A DNA stretch of 29,090 bases from JBGSYN01 sp041750975 (lineage in GTDB: Bacteria > Pseudomonadota > Alphaproteobacteria > Geminicoccales > Geminicoccaceae). The DNA is taken from assembly GCA_041750975.1 (NCBI GenBank), contig JBGSYN010000266.1, positions 1 through 29,090 on the forward strand, read 5' to 3'. A program made the translations under genes and the position numbers. The notes under the pieces are model-generated. The model did no database searches and was not told where the DNA came from. It saw only the letters and a list, made by a program, of their open reading frames with translations. Below, one piece after another: positions 7,969-15,358 of this stretch (its first letter is position 1; every line of letters begins with the position of its first letter).

Positions 7969-8902
7969 GAAGCGCGCCGCGAACCCGTTGCGGCCTTTGG
8001 CGCTGACCGGATTTCTGGCGATTATCGTCGCATTCTTGGTCTATCTCGTCGGGCCTGTTGACCTTTGGCGGGATGCCATCGCCGACGTTATCGCGATCCA
8101 GCGTGACCTTCATCGAGAGCTCGCGGCGGCAATGCGCGGTGTCGCCGATCATGGGGCATTGGCCGGCTGGACACTGGTTGTCGTATCGTTCCTCTATGGC
8201 GTGTTTCACGCTGCCGGACCTGGCCACGGCAAAGCCGTGATCACGACCTATCTGGCAACGCAGAAAGGCGAAAGGCGCGCCGGCCTCATTCTCGCCACAA
8301 CCGGCGCCTTGCTTCAGGGGGTGACTGCGGTCGCTGCGGTCGAAATTGTGGTGGGTATCTTCGCCTCGAGTTTTCGCAATGCGCAGTCGGTCACCACACG
8401 GCTCGAACAGATGAGCTACGTATTGGTGGCACTGCTCGGCGTTTGGCTACTCATCGTAAGTGCTCGCCGTCTCTGGTCGGGCGTTTTGACGAACAGGAAT
8501 CATGCCGCCGCCGACTGTCTCCACCATCATCATCAGGCGGCGCCGGGCCCCGGGTTGTCCTGGTGGGCGGCCCTGCTCTCGATCGGCATCCGACCCTGTA
8601 GCGGTGCTATTCTGGTGTTGGTGCTGGCGCATTCGCTAGGTCTTCGCCCTGCCGGGATCGCCGCGGTTTTTGCCATGGCGGCCGGTACGGCGCTGGCGGT
8701 TTCGCTGCTCGCCCTGATCACGGTCCATGCCCGCGATTGGGCCTTGAGGTGGAGCCGGCATTTGTCGGGCAATGGAAGGACCTTGCAGATCGGCGGCAAT
8801 ATCGTCGCCCTCGGGGGCGGTGCCATGATTCTTCTGCTGGGCGTTTCGCTGTTGCTGGCGAGCATGGCCACAGCCACCCATCCGCTAATGGGAGCTTCAT
8901 GA
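7961..8902 (+). CDS. NicO/RcnA-family nickel/cobalt transporter
   Basis: About 313 residues with six or more membrane segments. Two family motifs are clear: HAAGPGHGKA (about 83-92) in the second helix and GIRPCSGA (about 209-216). Between them a cytosolic or periplasmic loop holds a His cluster (HAAADCLHHHHQ, about 181-192), the usual metal-collecting loop. Members such as RcnA export Ni/Co; others act with DUF1007 and their direction is debated. No ATG is available: GTG 7961 overlaps the previous stop by eight bases, TTG 7955 has GGAG ten bases upstream, and TTG 7895 would overlap by 74 bases. The downstream amidohydrolase overlaps by ATGA. Confidence 0.88.
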   Translation: MARKRAANPLRPLALTGFLAIIVAFLVYLVGPVDLWRDAIADVIAIQRDLHRELAAAMRGVADHGALAGWTLVVVSFLYGVFHAAGPGHGKAVITTYLATQKGERRAGLILATTGALLQGVTAVAAVEIVVGIFASSFRNAQSVTTRLEQMSYVLVALLGVWLLIVSARRLWSGVLTNRNHAAADCLHHHHQAAPGPGLSWWAALLSIGIRPCSGAILVLVLAHSLGLRPAGIAAVFAMAAGTALAVSLLALITVHARDWALRWSRHLSGNGRTLQIGGNIVALGGGAMILLLGVSLLLASMATATHPLMGAS

Positions 8903-9750
8903 TCGCTGCCGATGACATCATCGATGGCCATGTCCATTTGTGGCCATCGATGTCGGACGACTATCCACGTGTGCCCGGCATGGCGGGCGCCGTGGCGCCG
9001 GACACCTTTACGGAATCCGACCTGTTCGCTGTGGGGGCTGCACTCGGCATCGCTCGAACCGTCGCCGTGCAGCACATCGGCTTCTATGGCTACGACAACC
9101 GGTACCTGATCGATCGGCGCGCAGAAATGCCCGATCGGATCGCCGTCATCGGTGCCGTGGGCGAAGCCGAACCGGATGGCCCCGAGCGGTTGCAGACGCT
9201 TGCGGCGGCGGGAGCCCAGGGCATTCGCGTGCGCGGCTTCGACGTCGAGGCCTGGCCCGGTGACCCCAATGTCCTCGCCCTCTGGGAAACGGCGGAACAA
9301 CTCGGTCTTGCCGTATGTCCGCTACTGCGGGCGCGGGCCGGGTTCGAGGATGAGCCGCTGCCATCCATCGCGACACTCGCCGAACGGTTCTCCGAGCTGA
9401 CGGTGATCATCGATCACATGGCCTTCATCGATCCCCGGGATGCCCGGATGCGGGCCACGCTGATCGGCCTCTCACGCCACCCGAATGTTCTGGTCAAGGT
9501 TTCGGGCTTCGAGAAACATCTAGGCAATCAGCACCAATCCCTGGCTGGCTTCATCAAGGATCTTATCGAGGCCTTCGGTGCCGAGCGTCTGATGTGGGGC
9601 AGCGACATGCCGCTGCTTAAGGAACGAGGCGGCGATCTCGCCCAGATGCTGACCTTCATGCGCCAGGACCTGACGCTCCGACCCCAGGAATTGAGCCAGA
9701 TTTTGCGTGGGACGGCCGAGCGGATCTTCTTCGCGCTAAGCTCCAGCTAG
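8899..9750 (+). CDS. Amidohydrolase-family (amidohydro_2) metal-dependent hydrolase
   Basis: 283 residues, a TIM-barrel hydrolase of the amidohydrolase-2 type. The metal-binding HxH is in DGHVHLW (His11, His13), another His in IIDHMAF (His173), and the catalytic Asp in WGSDMPL (Asp236). Such enzymes hydrolyse or decarboxylate lactones and aromatic acids; the substrate here cannot be told. ATG 8899 has GGGAG four bases upstream and overlaps the NicO stop as ATGA, so it is translated with the transporter. A zinc- or manganese-dependent enzyme encoded with metal transport genes may be a metal-sparing isoform, but that is inference. Its stop codon overlaps the convergent aztC stop. Confidence 0.85.
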   Translation: MIAADDIIDGHVHLWPSMSDDYPRVPGMAGAVAPDTFTESDLFAVGAALGIARTVAVQHIGFYGYDNRYLIDRRAEMPDRIAVIGAVGEAEPDGPERLQTLAAAGAQGIRVRGFDVEAWPGDPNVLALWETAEQLGLAVCPLLRARAGFEDEPLPSIATLAERFSELTVIIDHMAFIDPRDARMRATLIGLSRHPNVLVKVSGFEKHLGNQHQSLAGFIKDLIEAFGAERLMWGSDMPLLKERGGDLAQMLTFMRQDLTLRPQELSQILRGTAERIFFALSSS

Positions 9751-10697
9751 GACGAGAGGGCGGCTGCAATCGTTCTCGTATTGTGGCGCATCATATCCAG
9801 ATAAGTCGAGGCCGGCCCGCCCTCTCCCGAGAGCGCATCGGAATAGAGCGTGCCGCCGATTTTCGCATCCGTTTCCGATACGATTTGCTCCAAAAGGCGC
9901 GGGTCCGTTACATTCTCGAGGAAGACGGCCGCGATATTCTCGTCGCGAATCTGGTTGATCAAGGCGGCCACATCTCGGGCCGAGGCTTCGGCTTCGGTGC
10001 TCATGGCCTGCGGTGCCAAGAATTCGAGCCCGTAGGCGTCGGCATAATAGCCGAAGGCGTCATGGGAGGTCACGATTCTCCGCCGGTCTTCCGCGAGGCC
10101 GGCCACGAAGTCCTGGACTTCCTTCTCCACCGCTTCGAGCTCGGCCAGATAAGCCTCGAGATTTCCTTCATAGATCGAAGCCCCTGCAGGATCGACTTCA
10201 GTCAGAGCAGTGGCGATGTTGGTCGCATAGATCTTGGCATTGGCGAGGCTCTGCCAGGCGTGCGGGTCAAGGTCGCCATGGCCGTGCTCATCCTCGGCAT
10301 GCTCTTCTTCCGCATGTTCTTCCTCGGCGTGCTCGTCGCCATGCTCTTCGTCCAACTCCATGGGATCGATACCCGTCGTGGTCACAACAACGGGCCCTTG
10401 AAAGCCCGAGGCTTCCACCAGGCGATCGATCCAACCCTCGAAACCGAGGCCGTTGACGAAAAGCAACTCGGCGTCGCTGACCATACGCGCGTCGGCGGGT
10501 GAGAGCTGAAAGACATGCGCATCGCCGTCGGGCCCAACGAGGCTGGTCACCTCGACCCGGTCACCCCCGACCCGTTCCGCCATGTCGCCAAGGATGCTGA
10601 AGCTCGCGACAACGGGCAGCTTCTCCTGCGCAAGGGCGGCTGTCGGTAGCAGCAGAATGCCCAACGTTGTCCACAATAGGTGACGTCGGTGTAGCAT
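9747..10697 (-). CDS. aztC: Periplasmic zinc-binding protein AztC
   Basis: 316 residues with a signal peptide ending at ALAQ (about 24). Ligands are His61 (DAHVFQL), His146 (DPHAW), His212 (TSHDAF) and Asp287 (YSDALS): three His plus an acid, the zinc pattern of ZnuA/AztC. A His/acid-rich loop at about 117-140 repeats EEHAE-like units and ends HGHGD, as in known zinc-scavenging proteins. ATG 10697 has AAGGAG eight bases upstream, inside the end region of aztB, so it is the last gene of aztABC. No aztD metallochaperone is seen in the window. The protein loads Zn(II) for import through AztB. Confidence 0.92.
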   Translation of the reverse strand: MLHRRHLLWTTLGILLLPTAALAQEKLPVVASFSILGDMAERVGGDRVEVTSLVGPDGDAHVFQLSPADARMVSDAELLFVNGLGFEGWIDRLVEASGFQGPVVVTTTGIDPMELDEEHGDEHAEEEHAEEEHAEDEHGHGDLDPHAWQSLANAKIYATNIATALTEVDPAGASIYEGNLEAYLAELEAVEKEVQDFVAGLAEDRRRIVTSHDAFGYYADAYGLEFLAPQAMSTEAEASARDVAALINQIRDENIAAVFLENVTDPRLLEQIVSETDAKIGGTLYSDALSGEGGPASTYLDMMRHNTRTIAAALSS

Positions 10698-10710
10698 CGA
10701 ATGAACTCCT

Positions 10711-11580
10711 TCAAGCTTCGAGATGACGTTGGGGCAGATAGCCGCGCATGAGGCCGCCTTGCTGACCGAAGACGACCGAGACGGCATAGATCAGGCCGGC
10801 CGCGAGGATGATCGCCGGACCGGAGGGCAGGCCGTAATGGTAGGAGAGAAGCAGTCCCGCGACGCTCGAGACGATGGCGACGACGGCCGCCATCGCCATC
10901 ATGGCACCGATGCCGCGGGCCCAGAAGCGCGCGGCGGCCGCGGGGAGAATCATGATACCCACTGCCATCAGCGTGCCAAGCGCATGGAATCCGGCAACGA
11001 GATTAAGCACCGCCAGCGAGAGAAAGGCGAAATGCGTCACGGTGCTGGTACGGCTGACCGACCGCAGGAAGCCCGGATCGAGGCACTCCATGACCAAGGG
11101 CCGAAACAGCACCGCCATGGTCAGGAGGGTGATGGTGGCGATGGAGCAGAGCAGCACCAGCGCTTCGTTGTTGAGGGCCAGGACCGTGCCGAACAGGACA
11201 TGCAAAAGGTCGATATTGCTGCCATGAGTCGAGACGATGGCAACGCCTGCGGCAAGCGAGATCAGATAGAACGCAGCGAGGCTCGCATCCTCACGCAGGA
11301 TCGTCGTGCGCGTGACGAACCCCGCCGCCAGCGCTACGGCCATGCCGGCAACCAGCCCACCGATTGTCATCGCACTGATCGAAAGCCCGGCAATCAGGTA
11401 GCCGACCGCGGCACCCGGCAGAATGGCGCAAGCCATCGCATCCCCGGTCAGACTCATCCGCCGCAGCAGCAGGAATACGCCAACGGGCGTCGAGCCCAGG
11501 GCGACGGCGATACAGCCCACCAAGGCCCGGCGCATGAAGGCGAATTCCGTGAAAGGGGTGACCAGCAGATCGAGCATCAT
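10711..11580 (-). CDS. aztB: Zinc ABC transporter permease AztB
   Basis: 289 residues of the ABC-3 permease family, about eight membrane segments. The motif LLRRMSLTGDAMACAILPGAAVGYL and the later REDASLAAFYLIS and LLHVLFGTVLAL are the form I associate with AztB rather than ZnuB. GTLMAVGIMILPAAAARFW lies in the C-terminal half. Only one permease gene is present, so it should work as a homodimer, unlike the SitC/SitD pair nearby. Its ATG overlaps the aztA stop as ATGA. It forms the zinc channel of the inner membrane. Confidence 0.9.
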   Translation of the reverse strand: MMLDLLVTPFTEFAFMRRALVGCIAVALGSTPVGVFLLLRRMSLTGDAMACAILPGAAVGYLIAGLSISAMTIGGLVAGMAVALAAGFVTRTTILREDASLAAFYLISLAAGVAIVSTHGSNIDLLHVLFGTVLALNNEALVLLCSIATITLLTMAVLFRPLVMECLDPGFLRSVSRTSTVTHFAFLSLAVLNLVAGFHALGTLMAVGIMILPAAAARFWARGIGAMMAMAAVVAIVSSVAGLLLSYHYGLPSGPAIILAAGLIYAVSVVFGQQGGLMRGYLPQRHLEA

Positions 11581-12320
11581 GCAACCTGCCGGTCGCAGAC
11601 GGCGGCGCCGTCATTGAACGCCTCGCAAAGCTGGCGGGCGCGGAACAGGTTCTCGCTGGTCAGTACCGTCGCCGTGTCGCCATGGGCCACGAGCTCGCGC
11701 GCGATCACCAAAGACCGCGGAAAATGGCGGCGGATCTGATCGATGTCATGGAGGGCCGCGAGTATTGTCCGGCGCTCGCCATGCCAGCGATGGATCAGCG
11801 CGATGAGATCGGCGGCGGTCTTGCTGTCGATGGCATTGAAAGGCTCGTCCAGCAGAATGATCGAGGCGTCCTGCACCAAGAGGCGCGCGAACAGCGTGCG
11901 CTGCATCTGGCCACCTGAGAGCGTGCCGATGATCCTGCGCTCGAACCCGGTAAGGCCGACCGCCGCCAGCGCGTCGCCGATCTTGACTTCCTGGCGCGGG
12001 CCGACGCCACCGAAGGCACCGATCTCGTGCCAAAGGCCCATGGCGACGAGATCCTTTACCGTGACGGGGAAGCTGCGGTCGATCTCCGCCTGCTGCGGGA
12101 GATAGGCGATGGACTGATGCGGGGTACGGTCGAGCGTGATGCTCCCCTCCAATGGGCGAAGCACGCCGGTGATGCCTTTGAGCAGGGTCGATTTGCCAGC
12201 ACCGTTGGGGCCGACAATCGCCGTCAAGGAGCCCGAATCGAGGCCGGTGTTTAGATGATGAATTGCCGGATGCCGGTCATAGCCGAGCGTGAGGTTGTCG
12301 AGGATGATGGCAGGCGGCAA
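11577..12320 (-). CDS. aztA: Zinc ABC transporter ATP-binding protein AztA
   Basis: About 247 residues from TTG 12320. Walker A GPNGAGKST (37-45), signature LSGGQMQR (134-141), Walker B IILLDEPF (154-161) and switch His191 (LHDID) are all intact. The C-terminal part (ALIHRWHGERRTILAALH and VLTSENLFRAR) matches AztA. The reading frame extends to a GTG at 12362, but that start has no ribosome site and lies inside the small upstream ORF. TTG 12320 has GGGA eight bases before it and follows the small ORF stop by 11 bases. It powers zinc import. Confidence 0.9.
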   Translation of the reverse strand: MPPAIILDNLTLGYDRHPAIHHLNTGLDSGSLTAIVGPNGAGKSTLLKGITGVLRPLEGSITLDRTPHQSIAYLPQQAEIDRSFPVTVKDLVAMGLWHEIGAFGGVGPRQEVKIGDALAAVGLTGFERRIIGTLSGGQMQRTLFARLLVQDASIILLDEPFNAIDSKTAADLIALIHRWHGERRTILAALHDIDQIRRHFPRSLVIARELVAHGDTATVLTSENLFRARQLCEAFNDGAAVCDRQVA

Positions 12321-12331
12321 TGATCCAGTCC

Positions 12332-12463
12332 CTAACCGATCGCCCAGAATAAGGCCGACCACAACAGCGCTGAAAGCAAGAGCGCCAAGGCGATCCGTGC
12401 CGAGGCACTTGAGAGCAGAGGCGCAAAACCTCCGCCATTTCGACTAGTCGTCAACGTGTTCAT
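12332..12463 (-). CDS. Possible 43-residue single-span membrane peptide, first cistron of the aztABC operon
   Basis: ATG 12463 has AGGA five bases upstream and opens 43 codons ending in TAG at 12334-12332, just before the likely aztA start. A polar N-terminus (MNTLTTSRNGGG) leads into one hydrophobic helix (about 24-42, IALALLLSALLWSALFWAI). It lies between the Zur-like box and aztA, so it would be made when zinc is short. It may be a small transporter subunit, or simply a leader that couples translation to aztA. I know no homologue. The good ribosome site, membrane-like composition and tight junction support it. Confidence 0.5.
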   Translation of the reverse strand: MNTLTTSRNGGGFAPLLSSASARIALALLLSALLWSALFWAIG

Positions 12464-12487
12464 GATCATCCTGTAGCGTCTGCCGCC

Positions 12488-12524
12488 TTGATAGGTCATC
12501 GAACCAATCTGTTACAAGATAACA
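12488..12524 (-). promoter_or_regulatory. Zur-like box and promoter for the azt operon
   Basis: TGTTACAAGATAACA at 12510-12524 is a dyad (TGTTA/TAACA arms) very close to the alphaproteobacterial Zur box form TGTTATAwTATAACA. On the minus strand the -35 TTGTAA (12517-12512) lies inside it, and TATCAA (12493-12488) stands 18 bases on as a -10. Zinc-loaded Zur would cover the -35 and shut off aztABC. The zur gene is not in the window. Confidence 0.7.
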
Positions 12525-12575
12525 TTTCATTTGGGTGCAGACAGGCCGCAAAGAAAGTGGCGCGAGATAGCGCCG

Positions 12576-12599
12576 CACCTGACATAATGCTGTCAGGTG
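12576..12599. promoter_or_regulatory. Palindromic operator of the VOC / WYL-regulator pair
   Basis: CACCTGACA-N6-TGTCAGGTG is a perfect 9-bp dyad, 47 bases before the VOC start. CATAAT (12583-12588) in its centre could be a -10. YafY-type WYL regulators are known to use TGACA/TGTCA palindromes, and one is encoded two genes on, so autoregulation of the pair is likely. Confidence 0.65.
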
Positions 12600-12646
12600 G
12601 CTCGTGCGATTATCACTCGGTCGAAACCAATCAAGGAGACATCTCG

Positions 12647-13018
12647 ATGACCCACACACCCGAGCATTTCACCGTCTGGACCGAAATCCCGGTGACCGAC
12701 CTCGACCGCGCCATCACCTTCTACAACAAGGTGCTCAAGACCGAACTCAAGAAGGACGAAACCGGCCCCAATCCCGTGGCGATGTTCCCAACCGCCAACG
12801 AGAAAGGCATTGCTGGACATCTCTATCCAGGCAAGCCTGCTGCCGAAGGCACCGGTCCAACCATCCATTTGGCCAGTCCCGATGCGCTCGAGGAGGCGCT
12901 GCCGCGGGTCAGGGAGGCGGGTGGCAAGGTCGTCTCCGAGCCGATCCAGATCCCACAAGGGCGTTTTGCCTATTGCGAGGATCCGGACGGCAACTCGATC
13001 GGCCTCTTTACTTACTGA
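12647..13018 (+). CDS. VOC (glyoxalase/bleomycin-resistance fold) protein
   Basis: 123 residues, one full VOC unit built of two beta-alpha-beta-beta-beta modules. Typical marks are IPVTDLDRAITFYNKVL at the start and FAYCEDPDGNSIGLF at the end, the latter containing the usual DPDGN. Such proteins bind a metal and act on or sequester small electrophiles or antibiotics; the substrate here is unknown. ATG 12647 has AAGGAG eight bases before it. It is followed after 12 bases by a YafY-type regulator, a pairing common in proteobacteria, and sits behind the palindromic operator. It is divergent from the azt operon. Confidence 0.9.
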   Translation: MTHTPEHFTVWTEIPVTDLDRAITFYNKVLKTELKKDETGPNPVAMFPTANEKGIAGHLYPGKPAAEGTGPTIHLASPDALEEALPRVREAGGKVVSEPIQIPQGRFAYCEDPDGNSIGLFTY

Positions 13019-13030
13019 ACGAGCCGAAAA

Positions 13031-13765
13031 ATGCGACGCGCCGACCGCCTTTTCCAGATCGTCCAATTGCTACGCGGCGGCCGGCTCGTCACCGCCGCCA
13101 GGCTCGCCGAGCGGCTCGAAGTATCCGAACGCACCATCTATCGCGACATCGCCGACCTTCAGGCAAGCGGTGTGCCGATCGACGGCGAGAAGGGCGTCGG
13201 TTACATCATGCGCGCCGGCTACGATCTGCCGCCTTTGATGTTCACCCGCGACGAGATCACCGCCCTCGTCGCCGGGGCCCGGCTGGTTCGGGCCTGGGGT
13301 GGTGCCGCCATGGCACGCGCCGCCGAGGAAGCCCTCATCAAGATCGAGGCGGTGCTACCCGAAGCCGATCGCGATCGTGCCCGCCGGACCGAGATCCGGG
13401 CCTTCGCGCCGGGGATGACGCCGGAGCTGCGCCGCCGCATCGATACCCTCAAACACGCGGTCGAGGCCCGCCAATGCTTGACCTTCGGCTACAGCGACGC
13501 TGAGGGCAGGGCCACGGATCGCACCGTCCGGCCGCTCGGCCTCTGGTTCTGGGGCAAGGTCTGGACGCTGGTGGCCTGGTGCGAGCTCAGGAATGATTTC
13601 CGTATGTTCCGTCTCGACCGCATTCGTCGCATCGCCCCATCGAGCTCGACGTTTCGATCCGAGCGCGGCAAGACTCTCGCCGATTTCTACAAGCTGATGG
13701 AACGGGATGGCTGCATCGGGTCACCTGCCGCAGCCGCCGGGGAAGAATTGAAGAAAGCGTCTTGA
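13031..13765 (+). CDS. YafY-type transcriptional regulator (HTH-11 plus WYL domain)
   Basis: 244 residues. The N-terminal winged helix spans about 1-60 (LAERLEVSERTIYRDIADLQ is the recognition helix region). A linker follows, then a WYL ligand-sensing domain (about 140-210) with VWTLVAWCELRNDFRMFRLDRI, where WTL stands for the usual WYL. WYL domains sense small ligands or nucleic acids. Its position right behind the VOC gene, downstream of a perfect TGACA/TGTCA palindrome, indicates that it controls this two-gene operon. The signal it responds to is probably the VOC substrate, which is inference. Confidence 0.9.
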   Translation: MRRADRLFQIVQLLRGGRLVTAARLAERLEVSERTIYRDIADLQASGVPIDGEKGVGYIMRAGYDLPPLMFTRDEITALVAGARLVRAWGGAAMARAAEEALIKIEAVLPEADRDRARRTEIRAFAPGMTPELRRRIDTLKHAVEARQCLTFGYSDAEGRATDRTVRPLGLWFWGKVWTLVAWCELRNDFRMFRLDRIRRIAPSSSTFRSERGKTLADFYKLMERDGCIGSPAAAAGEELKKAS

Positions 13766-13823
13766 GGCGCTGCCCGTCCTTGCTGCAACGAAGAGTGGCC
13801 AGTCTGACGTTTGGCTTTTTCCC

Positions 13824-13886
13824 TTGATAGTTGAATGAGAGTGAGGTATATGATCCTATAACGATTCAGTTAAAGGAAATACCTCA
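13824..13886 (+). promoter_or_regulatory. Promoter and dyad ahead of the RHH gene
   Basis: TTGATA at 13824-13829 and TATGAT at 13849-13854 (or GTATAT at 13846-13851) can serve as -35 and -10. TGAGGTAT (13842-13849) is exactly inverted as ATACCTCA (13879-13886), whose last base is the A of the start codon. The left arm overlaps the -10. It could be an operator bound by the RHH protein, or an mRNA hairpin that hides the start region, since AAAGGAA lies just inside the right arm. Confidence 0.5.
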
Positions 13887-14182
13887 TGGACAAGACAAGA
13901 AGCCTGTATCCGCTCAGACTGCCGGTTCAGATCAAGGCAGCGGTCAGGGAACACAGCCAGGCCCGAGGGGTGAGCATGAACCGGTTTCTCAATTCGGTGA
14001 TCGCCGAAAAGCTGTTTGCGCTCGAATATCAGGCGATGTTCCACCATCCACGCTGCAAGGCCATCCTCCGCCGCGCAGCCGAACTCGTGGAACAGGAGGA
14101 AGCGCAAGCCCAGGCGCAGAAAAGCACCGGCGTCGAGCCCGGACCGATCGAACCCGCTGAGTCCGGCGATCTTCTTCACTAG
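13886..14182 (+). CDS. Ribbon-helix-helix DNA-binding protein (Arc/HicB-antitoxin-like), orphan
   Basis: 98 residues. Residues 6-45 form a ribbon-helix-helix: the strand LYPLRLP, then a helix through IKAAVREHSQARG, then SMNRFLNSVIAEKL. The C-terminal half is helical and rich in Glu, Gln and Ala (VEQEEAQAQAQ), probably for oligomerisation. Such folds repress their own operon, often as antitoxins, but no toxin gene lies in the 227 bases downstream or just upstream, so it looks like a solitary regulator. AAAGGAA eight bases before ATG 13886 is the ribosome site. A dyad at the promoter supports autoregulation. Confidence 0.75.
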   Translation: MDKTRSLYPLRLPVQIKAAVREHSQARGVSMNRFLNSVIAEKLFALEYQAMFHHPRCKAILRRAAELVEQEEAQAQAQKSTGVEPGPIEPAESGDLLH

Positions 14183-14390
14183 CCCGCATATCCTGCCGAT
14201 CGCCGTCCCGGTTTCCATCATTGGCATTACGCTAAGCAAAACCTACGCAACGGCTAGTAGGACACCGAAAATAAGCCGGCAAACACTTGGTTTCAGATGA
14301 TGTTCATTTCCCTATCCTAGATTATCTTTTGATCCTGTGGCGTTATCGGTAATTCTGGTTTTGTGATGGAGTCGCCTTGTCGTGCTGTAA

Positions 14391-14407
14391 GCCGGCGAAG
14401 CGCTGGC
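14391..14407 (+). terminator. Weak hairpin downstream of the RHH gene
   Basis: GCCGGCG (14391-14397) pairs with CGCTGGC (14401-14407), with one G-T, across a 3-base loop; only TTT follows. It lies 209 bases past the RHH stop, and the stretch between shows no gene. A possible terminator between convergent genes, low confidence. Confidence 0.25.
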
Positions 14408-14409
14408 GT

Positions 14410-15346
14410 TTAATCTTCAGCCTTACGCCCCCCGCTAAGGTCCGAGACAACTCGTGGGTTCTTCAAGGGTCCCATCGATGGCCGGAGTCCGGCGCCTGAA
14501 TAGCGCCGGACCTGGGCTCGTTGGCAGTGGCTCAAGCGAAGAAAGTCGTCCGTGTTGAAGGCGGCGAAGGTCGTCTCCGCCGGGACGAAATCATCGTCGA
14601 AGGGGACGAAGAAATTGGCGGCCGTGAGATCGCTTGCATTCACCCCGTCGAGCCTTAGGGCTACCGTGAAATCGGTGTCCTCGACGGGAAGAGGATCGAA
14701 GCCGGCCCGGCTGGGCGCCCGGTCGTCGAGGGGAATGATGACGAAGGTATCGTCGCCTTCCTGCACCAGGCCGAAATAGGGGGAGGAATCGAAGACGGCG
14801 GTCTGGCCACGCTGGTCGGTGAAGAACGATGCGAGATCGATCGTGTCCCCCCGATCGCCGGCCTGGAAGTCGGTGACGATGTCGGTTGCAGGAATGTCCG
14901 GGATGGGATTGGGGTTCAAATCGATGGTGTCCCGGCCGCGCCCGAGCGTCACGGTGTCGGAGGAGATGTTGCGGCCCAAGATAATCCGGTCGGCGCCGCC
15001 GCCGAGCACCGTGTCGTCGCCGACTTCGGCGAATACGGTATTGGCACGGTCGCCCAGGTCGAACTGGAACTCGTTAAAGCCGCTCGGACGCTGTGCTTGA
15101 AGGGTGATCGTGTCATCGCCGTCGCTGGTGAAGATATCGTTGCCGACCAGCTGGGCGCGGATGGTATCGTTGCCATCCGGATTGCCGTCGAGCGTGCCGG
15201 CAAAGATCTGATCGAAGCCGCCAAAGGCCGGAAGATCATCATTGCCACCCAAGAGAAAAAATATCGCCTTCACCAGGAAGGCCGGGCATGCGGTCGTCGA
15301 CCACGACATCATCGCCGTCGGTGAAACCTTGAAGCGTGTTGGCCAT
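14410..15346 (-). pseudogene. RTX-like (hemolysin-type calcium-binding) protein gene, frameshifted
   Basis: The frame from ATG 15346 starts in RTX style (FTDGDDVVVDD) but hits a stop after 35 codons. The frame that continues holds the rest: NDDLPAFGGFDQIF, GDDTVLGGGADRIILG and DIVTDFQAGDRGDTIDL, repeats and an end domain typical of exported calcium-binding proteins. The two frames join at a run of six T (minus strand; A6 at 15256-15261). With five T the protein would read through as about 311 residues. Beyond NTDDFL the sequence stops looking like RTX; one base fewer in TTT there would give DDFFA and a stop, right before a hairpin. It may be decaying, carry sequencing errors, or use slippage. 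Confidence 0.7.
14487..14511. terminator. 9-bp perfect hairpin near the end of the RTX-like gene
   Basis: GTCCGGCGC (14487-14495) is exactly inverted at 14503-14511 around a 7-base loop. It lies inside the drawn reading frame but past the last RTX-like residue, which hints that the original gene stopped just before it. No T-run follows on the minus strand. Confidence 0.35.
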
Positions 15347-15358
15347 TGTCGTTTTCAT

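Noticed and set aside
10270..10365. Apparent repeat array rich in gcatgctc/ctcggc words
   Set aside because: It is the coding sequence of the His/acid-rich loop of AztC, so the repeat comes from the protein composition.
10723..11739. 338-codon plus-strand frame opposite aztB and aztA
   Set aside because: Its product is a run of Asp, Arg, Gly and His with no motif; the minus strand has intact AztA and AztB.
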